From Podarcis raffonei (Eukaryota; Chordata; Lepidosauria; Squamata; Lacertidae): a DNA stretch of 64,000 bases. Under the pieces are notes generated by a model. The model searched no databases and had not been told where the DNA came from. It saw only the letters and a program-made list of their open reading frames with translations. The translations under genes and the position numbers were made by a program. The stretch spans positions 33,098,001-33,162,000 of the forward strand of contig NC_070614.1 in NCBI RefSeq assembly GCF_027172205.1, given 5' to 3'. This document shows, piece by piece, positions 1 to 11,800 of this stretch (within the stretch, counting starts at the first letter, position 1; each line of letters starts with the position of its first letter).

Positions 1-59
1 TTTATTTTTTTGACTAGTATTTTCTAAATTAGTTAATTTTATAATTTGTTTTTAAGGGG

Positions 60-950
60 AGGATTGGAAGGCTTCTACAGTAGTAAGCCATGGTGAACAG
101 AATGGCTGAGGCAGGTTTTAGTAGGGGAGTTGTATTGAGACATCTGATCACAGTGATCACAGGCAGGAGGAGTTGTCTGAGGGCCAGATCATGGTATTAC
201 CAAGGAGGTAAGTTTAGTCATTGTCTGAAGACTATCCCTGCCTCTGGGTTTGATCCTGACCAAAAGGATACATGTATCAACAAGGGTGTCCCATATGACC
301 TTAAAGTGGCACTGTGCTATCCAAGGTCAATGATTCACAAGATCACAGCCATCCAGGGCTGGGCAATGGGCCCTTGCCAGAGTGGTGCATACTCTAGTTA
401 TCACCCACTTGAATTACTGCAACATGCTCTATGTCGGGCTACCCTTGAAGGTGACTCAGAAACTACAACTAATCCAGAATGCAGCAGCTAGACTGGTGAT
501 TGGGATTGGCTGCTAGAAGCATATAACACCTGACCTAAAGAATCTACATTGGATCCCAATACATTTCCAAGAAAAATTCAACGTCTAAATGGCCTCCGGG
601 CTATATACCCAAAGGAGCGTCTCAATCCTGGCTACTGAGGTTCAGTTTCACGGGCTTTCTGGTACAAAGTGAAGTTACAGGGAACCAGGCAGGGGGCCTT
701 CCTGGTAGAGGCACCTCCCATGTGGAATGCCATCCCATCAAATGTTATGGAAATATTTGACTTTTAGAAGATACCTGCAGCCCTGCATAGTGAGGTTTGT
801 CATGTTTGATACTTTATTGTATTTTTATCATTTTGAAGGGAGCCACCCAGAGTGACTGGGACAACCCAGTCAGATAGGTGGCATATAAATAATCATCTTA
901 TTGTTATTGTTATTGCTAGTGTTGTTGTTTTTGCTATTATTCTGTCTCCC
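60..950 (+). mobile_element. Old L2 relic in V2R-1 intron 5
   Basis: A degraded L2 3' end runs antisense to the gene. QNAAARL-like and LHWIPIHFQ-like codons are visible near 470-560, followed by the 3' UTR GAGCCACCCAGAGTGACTGG and a TTG/TTA tail that stops only a few bases from the exon 5 donor. The same relic lies at 29660-30550 (V2R-3) and 41340-41980 (V2R-4), so it predates their duplication. Confidence 0.75.
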
Positions 951-952
951 AC

Positions 953-3028
953 CTTTCTTATCAGAGATCATCCCTTCTGGACATGGCACACAATCATAGC
1001 AGCAAAATTTTGCTCCTTCCTTCTTTTTCCTGTTGTAGCCAGGATAGCAGTTGTCATTACACACAGAAACTGGTAGTACCTGCACAGAAACATGATGGAT
1101 GTTCAGAAATAATACGAAGAGGGGAAGTTGTTTGTTTTTTAAGAATGGTAGGTTTGTAAATAGTGAAAGAAGGGAGCTTTACTTCATTTAGTCTTATAGT
1201 TCTGTCCATCCACTGAAGCTATCGGTAGAGGACTGAGCTTCAGGGGGAAACCATAAGTGAGGGTTGTATGTGATTCCATGTCTTAGCTATTTCTTTTTCT
1301 ATATGGACATGATTTACCAATGAAACGACATTTATAAAGCCTAAACCTATTCACAGCTGCTCTCCCCACACCCAGTTAAAAATGATTAACTAGAATAATG
1401 CTCCTGAGGATGACCCTTTAAAATATATTGCTGCTCTTATGCCCAGAACATAGAACATAGAACATAACTAGCAAGGTGAAAAAGGCCCCTTGTAATTGAG
1501 AATGAGTTTAGGAAGCATGAAGAGATTTCAGTGATCTTTTTCAATAAGATTTAACAAAAACAATTGAATCTGTTTCACATGAAATATACAGGAGCAATTC
1601 TAACAGCAATTTGCAGGGGTGTGTGTCTCAATATATCCTTTTTTAAAAAACCACACACTTAAATAATGCAATAAACTGGAAGATTCTCTGAAAAATGCAG
1701 GTAAAGATCAAAGAGATGTCACTAGTCTGTCTATACATCTTTAGAAAGAAAGGGAGGATCTTTAGTTGTTTGTTGTTTAGTCGTTTAGTCGTGTCCGACT
1801 CTTCGTGACCCCATGGACCAGAGCACGCCAGGCACTCATGTCTTCCATTGCCTCCCGCAGTTTGGTCAGACTCATATTTGTAGCTTCGAGAACACTGTCC
1901 AACCATCTCGTCCTCTGTCGTCCCCTTCTTCTTGTGCCCTCAATCTTTCCCAACATCAGGGTCTTTTCCAGGGAGTCTTCTCTTCTCATGAGGTGGCCAA
2001 AGTATTGGAGCCTCAGCTTCACGATCTGTCCTTCCAGTGAGCACTCAGGGCTGATTTCCTTAAGAATGGATACGTTTGATCTTCTTGCCATCAATGGGAC
2101 TCTCAAGAGTCTCCTCCAGCACCATAATTCAAAAGCATCAATTCTTCGGTGATCAGCCTTCTTCATGGTCCAGCTCTCACTTCCATACATCACTACTGGG
2201 AAAACCATGGCTTTAACTATACAGACCTTTGTTGGCAAGGTGATGTCTCTGCTTTTTAAGACGCTGTCTAGGTTTGACATCGCCTTTCTCCCAAGGAGCA
2301 GGCGTCTTTTAATTTCGTGACTGCTGTCACCATCTGCAGTGATCATGGAGCCCAAGAAAGTAAAATCTCTCACTGCCTCCATTTCTTCCCCTTCTCTTCT
2401 ATTTGCCAGGAGGTGATGGGCTCAGTGGCCCAGGATCTTTAGAGTACCAGGCATATTTTGGTACCTAAAGCGGAGTCAGAAGAATGAACTGGTATGATGA
2501 ACTTTTTGTCTCTAACTGTATATACTCAATAGTTTTTCAGTATGTCTCACCTGATTAAAGCTTTGGTGCCAGGCAATTTGGCCATCATGAATGGTTAACT
2601 CTTTGCCTCGAGGAGCCTGAGGATCTAGTGTTCCAACTTGTACTCTAACCACTGATGCATTCAGAAACATCATCCAATTTGTAACATCAAAGCCTGTTAC
2701 TAATTCTCCATTGTCATCAAAATGTATTGTTTCTCCAACACTGTTATTGAACATGATGAGCTTTAGAAAGTGATGGATCTGTATTCAAAGAGAATCCGAA
2801 GACAGGAATAACTAGGTCTTTGAAATGATTTCATTGAGCTTTACAAAGGCCTATCATACTACATTTTATTTTTGGACAGTATTCATTGTGATTCTATGTT
2901 TCTAGTTGTCTTCATTTGTCGCAATTTCAGCCTTCACTATTTTATAATGAAACTATCATTAATTATCCATATGGATTCATAAATGAGAACAGCATAAAAC
3001 AGAAAGAACACCCAAATATTTTGAGTGA

Positions 3029-3083
<55 letters not shown>

Positions 3084-5122
3084 GTAATAACCTGCCATGG
3101 TTGCACCTTCTGAAACACCAATCTCCAATCTTCTAACAACCTTCTATGCTTCAATCTCAATCTGTATAGGTCGTGCAAAGCATGTGCCACAGCATAGACA
3201 GCATTGTAGACACTGTAACTATGGCCAGTCATCTTCATTTCAAATAAAATCCCAGGAATGCTCTCCAGCTTCTCTTCCCCAGTGCATGTTTCCTTTTCAT
3301 CTTCCTCCTGCTTCTTTAATGAACAGCTGAATGCCTGTTCCCAGAAGTCCTGGATAAATCCATCTCCTTTCACCCCAAAAGGCGTTATCTCCTTAATAAA
3401 TTTTTGAAAGCTTGGTGGCTGATTTGAGTGAGCAGTGAAGGATATGGAACCATGGAAGGTTTGCATATCCCATGTCTTCTGAATGGACACTGATGTGAAA
3501 TCCCAGTGGGATGTAATAATCCACACTTTACCAAGGGGAGGCCATTCCATATAGGTTGCTAGAAAAAGAAATATCCTCACAATCTGAAAGGATGGAGGTT
3601 CTCCATATACAAAAAATATATTGGCATTATTCTCAAAGATAATTTCATAATTTTTAAACTGCTTTAAAATCAAGTCTATCATCTCCTCCACATAATCCCA
3701 TTTTGGCATTCTTACTATGAAGGCATAACAGATTCCATTTTGAGCAAGCATTGGCATCATTGTCTGTAAAAACCTGTCCCCTTTGTCATCATTCACAGCA
3801 CCAACCCCAACCCATTTCCATCCAAAATGCTGAAGTAATCTCACAACTCCCATTTGCTGGTAGGATTCAGTTGGGACCATTTGGTATAGAAAAGGGAATA
3901 GCATTTTGGAACCTTTAAATGGCAAGAATGATCCGTAAGGGAGCTGCAATAAAATGTATAAGAATTTTTGGAATTAATCTTATCCTTTAGAATTATAGGA
4001 TTGTACTGGATTGCATTTATCCAATTGTCATTCATGTATGTCAGCAAACATGGTCATTTGGGTTTTCAAACACAAGCAAAAGGAATTTTTGAAGTTTTGT
4101 ATTTCTGGATCACAAGCCAGGCATTGGGCTGGAATTGAATAATCTCAGGGAGAGTTCAGGCTGATTCAGATAACTGAACTATTACTATCCAGAATAGGAC
4201 TTGAGGGGCATGCCCAGCCCTAGCAGCTTATGAACAGTAATTGAGTAAAGCTTTCAAAGTAGCTGTGAGTCCACCTGCAGTTTTCATAATCAAGACTCAA
4301 TTTAAACAATCTGCTTACCAAAATATCACCAGGAGCATGGTTAAAACTGCTTTCATAAGAGGAAGATACTATGCCATATGTGTATTCTTCATACCCTCAT
4401 ACACACAGCTTACCTGTGGAGTTTTGTGTGTGGCTGAAATGAAAGCCATATTGACAGAGATCTCAGAGAAACATCCTCCAATGATAGCTATCAATTGGTT
4501 CTGCTTGTCACAAGTGAAGTTGGGAACAAACTTCTTTTGTGTGGAAAGCAGGCTCAGTGTGGCCTTATAAGTCATTCTTGCAGTCAAGTAGCTATTGAGG
4601 ATGCGGATACCCAGAGAGACGTTTGGCAAGATGTTGGTATTCTCATTGATCTCTTTGACAGCAAATGCTAAGGCCAGGATGTGCTGGTAGTTCTTAGGCA
4701 CTGAACTGTAATAAAGGTGAAAACTGTTTAATAAAATCACCACCACCACAACAAAATGCATTTGTACTCTTCAGCATCTTTTATCCAAATGTTTCCAAGA
4801 TGGTGACAAACTTTAAAACGATAGAAAATAATGCACTTATAAAGAATTGAGATTTAAAATACGTTTTGTAGACTGAAAGTGAAAGAAAACAGAATTTGTC
4901 TTACACAGGTTCATCGACCCAGATCTGTGTAGGTTGTTCCTTGAAACTGAGGCTCTCATAGTTTAAGAAGACTTGGGAAACCATCTCCCCAATGATGAGG
5001 TCACCTGGTTGGTAAAATTCATGTGGAATAGGGAGAGGATCATCATATATGCTGCAGTTAATGGAATACTTCTTGCATACAGCATGAGACAGAAGTACAA
5101 GCAGCAACACCACCAGAAGCAT
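953..5122 (-). CDS. VMN2R: V2R-1: vomeronasal type-2 receptor, exons 1-5 (7TM exon beyond left edge)
   Basis: Class C GPCR of vomeronasal sensory neurons, expected at the plasma membrane. Exons on the minus strand: 1 = 4905-5122, 2 = 4414-4705, 3 = 3092-3943, 4 = 2551-2778, 5 = 953-1079. All are open and joined in phase by GT-AG introns. Exon 1 starts at an ATG followed by a leucine-rich signal peptide ([16 protein letters not shown]). Exons 2-4 encode the Venus-flytrap domain; exon 2 carries the family motif [11 protein letters not shown]. Exon 5 is the cysteine-rich linker ([10 protein letters not shown], then [11 protein letters not shown]) and ends in phase 1, as in its paralogues. The 7TM exon should lie just left of base 1, because the same intron is about 0.9-1.2 kb long in V2R-3 and V2R-4. 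Intron 4 holds a BovB insertion and intron 5 an L2 relic. No disabling change is seen in the part present. Confidence 0.9.
1080..1754. other. V2R-1 intron 4, left part: no feature seen
   Basis: Intronic sequence aligned with V2R-3 intron 4 (30683-31452). No repeat or gene is recognised. Confidence 0.6.
1766..2431 (-). mobile_element. BovB (RTE clade) LINE, 5'-truncated
   Basis: This is the 3' 666 bp of a BovB element in V2R-1 intron 4. It encodes the C-terminal 201 residues, from MEAVRDFTFLGSMITADGDS through RRLLLGRKAM and KVCIVKAMVFPVVMYGSESW to the diagnostic end HGVTKSRTRLND, and stops near the typical 3' end (TTGTTTAGTCG on the plus strand). An 11-bp target duplication, AGGATCTTTAG, lies at 1755-1765 and 2432-2442. 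V2R-3 and V2R-4 lack the insertion, so it came after the duplications. Confidence 0.92.
3033..3081. repeat. (GA)n microsatellite after V2R-1 exon 3 donor
   Basis: About 24 uninterrupted GA units end 11 bases from the exon 3 splice donor. On the gene strand this is a pure CT tract starting right after GTTATTACAA. Confidence 0.95.
3092..3943 (-). CDS. VMN2R: V2R-1 exon 3 (main ligand-binding exon)
   Basis: This 852-bp, 284-codon exon is open throughout. It begins after TTTTATTGCAG with LPYGSFLP and contains [32 protein letters not shown] and [18 protein letters not shown], typical of the ANF-receptor fold of V2Rs. It ends at ...VQPWQ before the donor GTTATT. The donor is followed within about 12 bases by a long CT run on the gene strand. 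The exon is very close to V2R-3 exon 3 over its whole length. Confidence 0.9.
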
Positions 5123-6194
5123 GTTCCTGTTGAAAAAGTTTCACCTCCAAATCAACATTCTCATGTTTACATCTACAGCAGTATATGTAGCTATTTTCTT
5201 TTTACCTACAGACTGACGTGGATGTATCTAATGGTATCCTGGTTTTATATTCAATAATGGTTTATTTAATGAATATTTCCAATCAGCATACTCTATCTCC
5301 GCACTTTCCCCTCTGTATGAATTCAAACCTTCTTATGTTCCTGTTCAAGTAGAAATATCAAAGGTTTTCATTGGTGTACAAATAAAGGAAGTGTAACGCT
5401 GATGATTCTCCATGAGTTTGTCCAAAAGAATGTGAAATTCCTTATAGTGAGGTGGTGTTATGGTTCAGAATGTGTCCATGTGCTTTTATTCATACCTAAC
5501 CAAAGAGGTGAAGATTTGCCCAGAAAATATTTGGGAACTGGATTATTCAGTTGGCAAGGAGAAAGGATGAGGACAGGAATATTCCCACTATACTTTTTGG
5601 CACTTAAAATTGTGACAGAATCAGTTGATGAGAAACATACTCTAACATGTGTAGGGGAAATAATCATAAAAGAAAATGACAGAGCCCTGCCCATGCCTAT
5701 ATTCAGTGCTCAAGAATACAAGGTATTTATATGTTCTTTTCCAGATACTGATTGTTGATCTTGCTGAAGACATCTGTCCCTCCGTTGTGTAAGAGGATGG
5801 ATGCCAATAATTTTGACAATGATTGGTGTGATTAAAATCTCCCCTGTGTATTGATGTTCCTTGAAGTTGTGCCATGAATAACAAAAGTACTGCGTGTATT
5901 TTTCTACCAGAACTCTACAGACATTATTTTCTTTTCTGAGGGGTAACAAATGGCCAGTGGCACTTAGCCAGAAAGTTGTACACTCCTTTTGTCCTGGACT
6001 AGAGTTAAATTCACACAAACAGACCACTCGCTTAAAGGCCAAGAAATCTAAGGCTGTTATCATGATGGGAATATCTTTTTTTATCAGATCACTTCAAATT
6101 CTTGCTTTTCCCATTTATTGTTGTCAATAATGTAATCTTTTCATTATTAATAGTATTTATTTATTTATGATATACTATATGTGTTTCTTCATTT
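5123..6194 (-). promoter_or_regulatory. Conserved 5' flank of V2R-1
   Basis: Shared almost base for base with the flanks of V2R-2 (14414-15499) and V2R-3 (34416-35351, then 36365-36514) and partly with V2R-4. It presumably holds the promoter and 5' UTR, but I could not place a TATA box or start site with confidence. Frames that are open here change between paralogues and are not genes. Confidence 0.5.
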
Positions 6195-6420
6195 GTTCGT
6201 TATATTTATATACCACCATTATCTTTCAAGGATCTCAGTGTGGTGCATATAGTTTTCCTCCCCCCATTTCATCTTCACAGCAACCCTGTGAGGTAGGTTG
6301 GACTAAGAGATGGTGACTGCTCCAAGGTCCCCCAGTGAAGTTCATGGATGAGTAGGGATTCAAACCCTGCTCTCACAGTTCTTAGTCTAACACTCTAACC
6401 ATTACATCACACTGTGTGGC
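6195..6420 (-). mobile_element. MIR-like tRNA SINE in V2R-1 5' flank
   Basis: The plus strand shows CCCTGTGAGGTAGGTTGGAC, CCAAGGTCCCCCAGTGA and GGGATTCAAACCCTGC followed by ACACTCTAACCATTAC. This is the reverse of a tRNA-derived CORE/MIR-type SINE common in squamates. The same copy occurs in the V2R-2, V2R-3 and V2R-4 flanks. Confidence 0.7.
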
Positions 6421-6429
6421 CATTGGAAA

Positions 6430-7416
6430 ACTTCAGGAAGAAAAATCTTCAAGCAATTGTCAATCAGGTGGTAATAGATGAATGTAAAATACAGAAGGGA
6501 ACAAGACAGGGAGGTCCGTTATCACCTTTATTATTTATTTTGGTCCTAGAAGTCCTGATGAGAAACGTAAGGGCAGATAAAAGTATTACAGGATTCAAGG
6601 TATGAAAAAAGTCCTATAAATTTAAAGCATATGCTGATGACCTGGTAATCACAGTTGAGGAACCTAAGAATTCTCTCCTGAAAGTCTTAGAAAAAATACA
6701 GGAATTTGGGCAAGTCACATGTTTTAAATTAAATAAAAATAAGACTAAGTTATTATTTAAAAACTTAACAGAATCAGACAAAAAAGAATTATGTCAAAAT
6801 ATAGAAATAGAGATTCATAAAAAGTATAATAATAATAATTATTATTTACCCGATGGTCTCAGGGTGGTTCACATTAAAAATCATTTACATGAAATCAAAA
6901 CAAAACCCAGATTATGCGCCCCCCCCCCCCCGGAATATTAACATCTATAAAGGCAATTATGAAAAGAGTTGGAATGAAATAAATGGAATCTAGAAATATA
7001 GGGCTGAATGAATTTATCATTGTTAGAAAGAATTGCAGCAATTAAGATGAATGCATTGCCAAAAATGCTGTTTTTATTCCAGTCAATACCGGTAATAAGT
7101 AACGCAGTATGTTTTAAGAAGTGGCAAAAAGATATCTCAAAATTTATATGGAAAAGGGAAGAGACCAAGGATAAAATATACAATACTTACAGATAATAAA
7201 GACAGAGGAGGATTTTCCCTTCCAGATTTTAAACTTTACTATGAAGCTGCTTGCTTTACTTGCAACCAGGATTGGATCAAACTAGAAAACACAGATCTGG
7301 TAGATCTGGAAGGACATGGCAATAGATTTGGATGGCATGCGTACTTATGGTATAATAAAGGGAAGGTTCCCAAAGGATTCCACAGCCATATAATTAGGAA
7401 ATCACTATTAAAAGTA
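6430..7416 (+). mobile_element. Decayed L1 ORF2 fragment
   Basis: Translated pieces match L1 ORF2 in order: [54 protein letters not shown] and [14 protein letters not shown]. Several stops and frame changes occur, and an L2 tail interrupts it at about 6826-6935. It covers the reverse transcriptase and the region just after. It is much older than L1-A, B and C. Confidence 0.85.
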
Positions 7417-7599
7417 CAGTGGTACCTCGGGTTAAGTACTAAATTCGTCCTGGAGGTCCGTTCTTAACCTGAAACTGTTCTTAACCTGAATCACCACTTT
7501 AGATAATGGGGCTTCCTGCTGCCGCCGCACCGTCGGAGCATGATTTCTGTTCTCATCCTGAAGCAAAGTTCTTAACCTGAGGTACTATTTCTGGGTTAG
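7417..7599 (+). mobile_element. Tc1/mariner-like MITE, 5' part
   Basis: It starts after TA with CAGTGGTACCTCGGGTTA, followed by CCGTTCTTAACCTGAAACTG and TTCTTAACCTGAGGTACTAT. This is one end of a short inverted-repeat element common in squamates. The other terminal repeat is missing. It cuts off the old L1 fragment on its left. Confidence 0.6.
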
Positions 7600-7887
7600 C
7601 AATGAAGGCATGCAACCTGCCTAAGGTGGGTTGTGCCTGGTTGATGGCTATTGAGAAGATTTTTAGCAGATAAGTTGTAGGACTGATTGCTGGGTGTGGA
7701 GCACACTCCCCACCAGCAGGCAGCCTCAGCTGCCTGCACACGTGACCTTGGGGTGGGGGGCACACTCCCCCTCACAGATAAAGCCACAGCTGTCTGTACA
7801 TCTTGCCCTCTGTCTAACTTTTTGCCGTCTCAGTAGTCTGTGGTGTCCTGTCTGTGACCTTTGTCTCTGAGCACTTTGTATCCTTCT
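7600..7887. other. Repeat-like spacer between MITE and BovB fragment
   Basis: The first 90 bp (GAAGGCATGCAACCTGC onward) match the start of the L2-like relic at 25297. The remainder is G+C-rich and contains two GCACACTCCCC copies; no identity is assigned. Confidence 0.4.
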
Positions 7888-8070
7888 CATCTTCTCATGA
7901 GGTGGCCAAAGTATTGGAACCTAAGCTTCACAATCTGTCCTTCCAGTGAGCACTGATTTCCTTAAGAATGGAATCTGTCCTTCCAGTGATCACTGATTTC
8001 CTTAAGAATGGAGAGGTTTGATCTTCTTGCAGTCCATGGGACTCTCAAGAGTCTCCTCAAGCTCCAATAC
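7888..8070 (-). mobile_element. BovB LINE fragment with internal repeat
   Basis: The plus strand reads CATGAGGTGGCCAAAGTATT and GTCTCCTCAAGCTCCA, matching the 1766-2431 BovB. A segment of about 40 bp (ATCTGTCCTTCCAGTG through TTAAGAATGGA) occurs twice in tandem. It is too short to code for anything. Confidence 0.8.
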
Positions 8071-8887
8071 TGGATTAATTAAGACTTGGGAAGCAGGATG
8101 AAATAAAATTATCTCACCTTGAAATGTAGCATGTGGGAGGCCACAAAAAATGTATCATTGGCTTCATAATTGATAAATACTTGAATCTGAATTGTAATTT
8201 GAGATTGATAAAATGTGCTTCATACTGGCTTTTAGTAATAGAAAATTAATAAAAAATATTTACAAAAAAATCTGAATTTAAATCATCTACTTACCAAAAT
8301 ATCACCAGGAGCATGGTTAAAATTGCTTTCATAAGAGCAAGATAATATGCCATATGTGCATGCTTCATAGCCTCATACACACAGCTTACCTGTGGAGTTT
8401 TGTGGGTGGCTGAAATGAAAGCCATATTGACAGAGATCTCAGAGAAACATCCGCCAATGATAGCTATCAATTGGTTCTGCTTGTCACAACTGAAGTTGGG
8501 AACAAACTTCTTTTGTGTAGAAAACAGGCTCAGTGTGGCCTTATAAGTCATTCTTGCAGTCAAGTAGCTATTGAGGATGCGGATACCCAGAGAGACGTTT
8601 GGCAAGATGTTGGGATTCTCATTGATCTCTTTGATAGCAAATGCTAAGTCCAGGATGTGCTGGTAGTTCTTTTTTTTTTTTTATAAATAATTTTTATTAA
8701 TTTGCATCAAAAACAATAAATACATAAATTCACCTCAATTATTTCACATCTTACTCTTATTCTAGACTTCCTTCAGTTATTCCGTAAATCAGTCGTAGCT
8801 ATCAAGTATGTTACGCATTTCTTAGTTTTGTATTGACATTCTTTATATCTTTCTATTTGTTCTCTTTAGCCAATATTCCATAATTTT

Positions 8888-11800
8888 TCACAGTGCTTCT
8901 TTAAATCCCCTTAGCGTAATCTGACCATTACTTATACATTCCAGATGTTCTACAAATTTCCCCCAGTCCTCGATGAATTTTTGGTCTCTTAAATATCTAA
9001 TCTTTCCTGTCAGTTTGTCCAACTCAGCATAATCTAACAGTTTTATTCTCCATTCTTCTACATTCGGTAATTCCTGTTGCTTCCACTTCTGAGCTATTAA
9101 CACTCTTGCCGCCGTTACCGCATATTGAAAAAACTTATGATCTTTTCTTTTTATCTCATTTCCTAATATTCCTAATAAGAAAACTTCTGGTTTCTTTTTA
9201 AATGTGTATTTTAGAATCTTCTTAAGTTCATTATATATTTTTTCCCAGAAGTCTTTCACTTTTCTGCATTCCCACCACATGTGGTAGAAAGAGCCCTCTC
9301 TATCTTTGCACTTCCAACACTTATTGCTTATCTTGTACATTTTTGATAATTTTGTAGGTGTCATGTACCATCTAAAGAACATTTTCATAACGTTTTCTTT
9401 CAATTGCATACATGCGGTGAAGTTTAGCCCCTCTTTCCATAACTTCTCCCAGTCCTCGAATTGTATATTATAGCCGATATCTCTGGCCCAGTATGTCATT
9501 ACCGACTTTACCTCTTCATCTTTTAAATTCCATTCTAATAACAGCTTATACATTTTGGATAAGGTTTTTCCATCATTATCTATAATTTCCCTCTGAAATT
9601 TAGATTCTTTGTCCGCATACCCATATTCTTTACACTCTTTTCTAAACATTTCATTGATTTGGAAATAGTGTAGCCAGTCATATACATATTCTTTAACCTG
9701 CTCATATGGTTTCACTTTCCATTTTCCTCCTTCCATAAATAATAATTGACTGTATGTTATCCATCTGCCTCTCATATTTAATTTCTTTACCGCCATAACT
9801 TCTAAAGGGGATAACCAGTGTGGAATTCTAGGTTCTAATAGGTTTTTATACCTCTCCCATATTTGAATTAAGGGACCTCTGAAGATGTGGTTCTCAAAAC
9901 CTTTGTGAACTTTCCTTTTTTCATACCATAGATAGGCATGCCATCCGAATCTGTTGTCGAACCCCTCTAAATCAAGAAGTTCTTTGTTTTCTAATTTGAT
10001 CCACTCTTTCACCCAACAGAGGCATGCTGCCTCGTAATATAGTTTCAGGTCCGGCAGGGCAAAACCTCCCCTTTCTCTTATATCTGTCAACAGCTTAAAT
10101 TGAATTCTAGGTTTTTTGCCCTGCCAAATATATCTCGATAGCGCTCTTTGCCATTCTTTAAAAATCCTGTTTCCCTTGATTATGGGGATGGTTTGAAATA
10201 AAAATAGCAATTTCGGTAACACGTTCATCTTAATTGTAGAGATCCTTCCCCAGAATGACAATCTCATTCTTCCCCACACTTCCAGATCCTTTCTTATTTC
10301 GTTCCACACTGGCTCGTAGTTGTTCCTATACAGATCTATGTTTTTGGCGGTTAACCATATTCCTAGGTATTTTACCTTTTTGGCCACCTCTATTTGTGTC
10401 TGTTGCTGTATTGATTCTATTGCACTTTGATCTATATTTTTCGCAATCATTTTTGTTTTTTTCCTGTTTAATTTGAACCCTGCCACCTCTCCAAATTGTT
10501 CCATTTCTTCCACTACCTCTTTTGCTGTGTTTATTGGCTCTTCAATCATAATTACCAGATCATCTGCGAATGCTTTAGTCTTATATTCTCTTTTGCCGAT
10601 TGTCACTCCTTTTATTTTCTCACTTTGTCTAATAGAGTTCAGAAGCACTTCTAGCACTGTTATAAATAATAATGGAGAAAGCGGGCATCCCTGCCTCGTT
10701 CCTTTCTGTATTTTTATCTCTTCTGTGACTACATTATTTATAATCAGTTTGGCTTTTTGTTCTGTGTAGATTGCCCTTATTCCATTAAAAAACTCTTTAC
10801 CAACTTCCATATGTTCCAAATTTCTCAACATAAAGTCCCATGCTATATTGTCGAATGCCTTCTCCGCATCGACAAACATCATTATGGCTTGCTTGTCAAT
10901 CCTGGCAGACAGATATTCCATGATGTTAATTATATTCCTTATATTATCTCTCATCTGCCTGCCTGGAAGAAAGCCTGCCTGATCTTGGTGAATAATTTCT
11001 AATAATATGTTCTTCATCCTCTTTGCCAAAATTCCTGCAAATATTTTATAGTCTGTATTTAGTAGTGAAATCGGCCTATAGTTTTTAACTTGGGTTAAGT
11101 CTGCATCCTGTTTAGGAATAAATGTAATATATGCCTCTTTCCATGTTTCCGGAATTTCTCCTTCTCTTAATATGTTATTCATAACTTCTTTTAGTGGTGT
11201 CATTAAAGTAAGTTTCAGTTCTTTATAATAACACGCGGTGAATCCGTCTGGCCCTGGGGCCTTTCCCCTTTTTAAATCTTTTATTGCTTCTTTAATTTCT
11301 TCTATTTCGATTGGGGTGTTCAGTTGTTCTCTTTTATCTGTCGGGATCTTCTGCACTTTTTTGTCTTTCAAGTATCTTTCTATTTTCCTACAGTTGTTTC
11401 TTTCTTTATTCTTATATAATCTTCTATAGTAATCAAGAAACCCTTTTCTAATCTCTTTCGGATTGGATATCTCTTCTCCGTCTAATACTATTTTGTTTAC
11501 TGTACTTTGTTCCTTTCTTTTCTTAATTTGCCATGCAAGCCACTTTCCTGATTTATTTGAAAATTCAAAGTTCCTTTGTCTCAGTTTCTTAATATTCCAT
11601 TCCACTTCTCTGTTTATTATAACTGCAAATTGGGTTTGTAAGACTTTAATATTTTCTTTTATTCTCAAATGGTTTGGTTTTTTAATTAATTTTTGTTCAT
11701 TGTCCATTATTTGTTTCAAAATTTCTTCTTTTCCTTTTTCTCTATTTTTATTCTTAATCGTGTTTTGCTGTATGAAGAACCCCCTCATTACTGCCTTGCT

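Noticed and set aside
90-491. 133-codon frame at the left edge
   Set aside because: It runs through a decayed L2 relic inside intron 5 of V2R-1.
3033-3081. CT/GA tracts as CRISPR-like or regulatory arrays
   Set aside because: They are plain microsatellites without spacers, in a vertebrate genome.
5402-6130. Several 80-120 codon frames on both strands in the V2R-1 flank, with look-alikes near V2R-2 and V2R-3
   Set aside because: Frames and stops change between the copies, there are no domains or splice signals, and the DNA similarity is explained by duplication of the flank.
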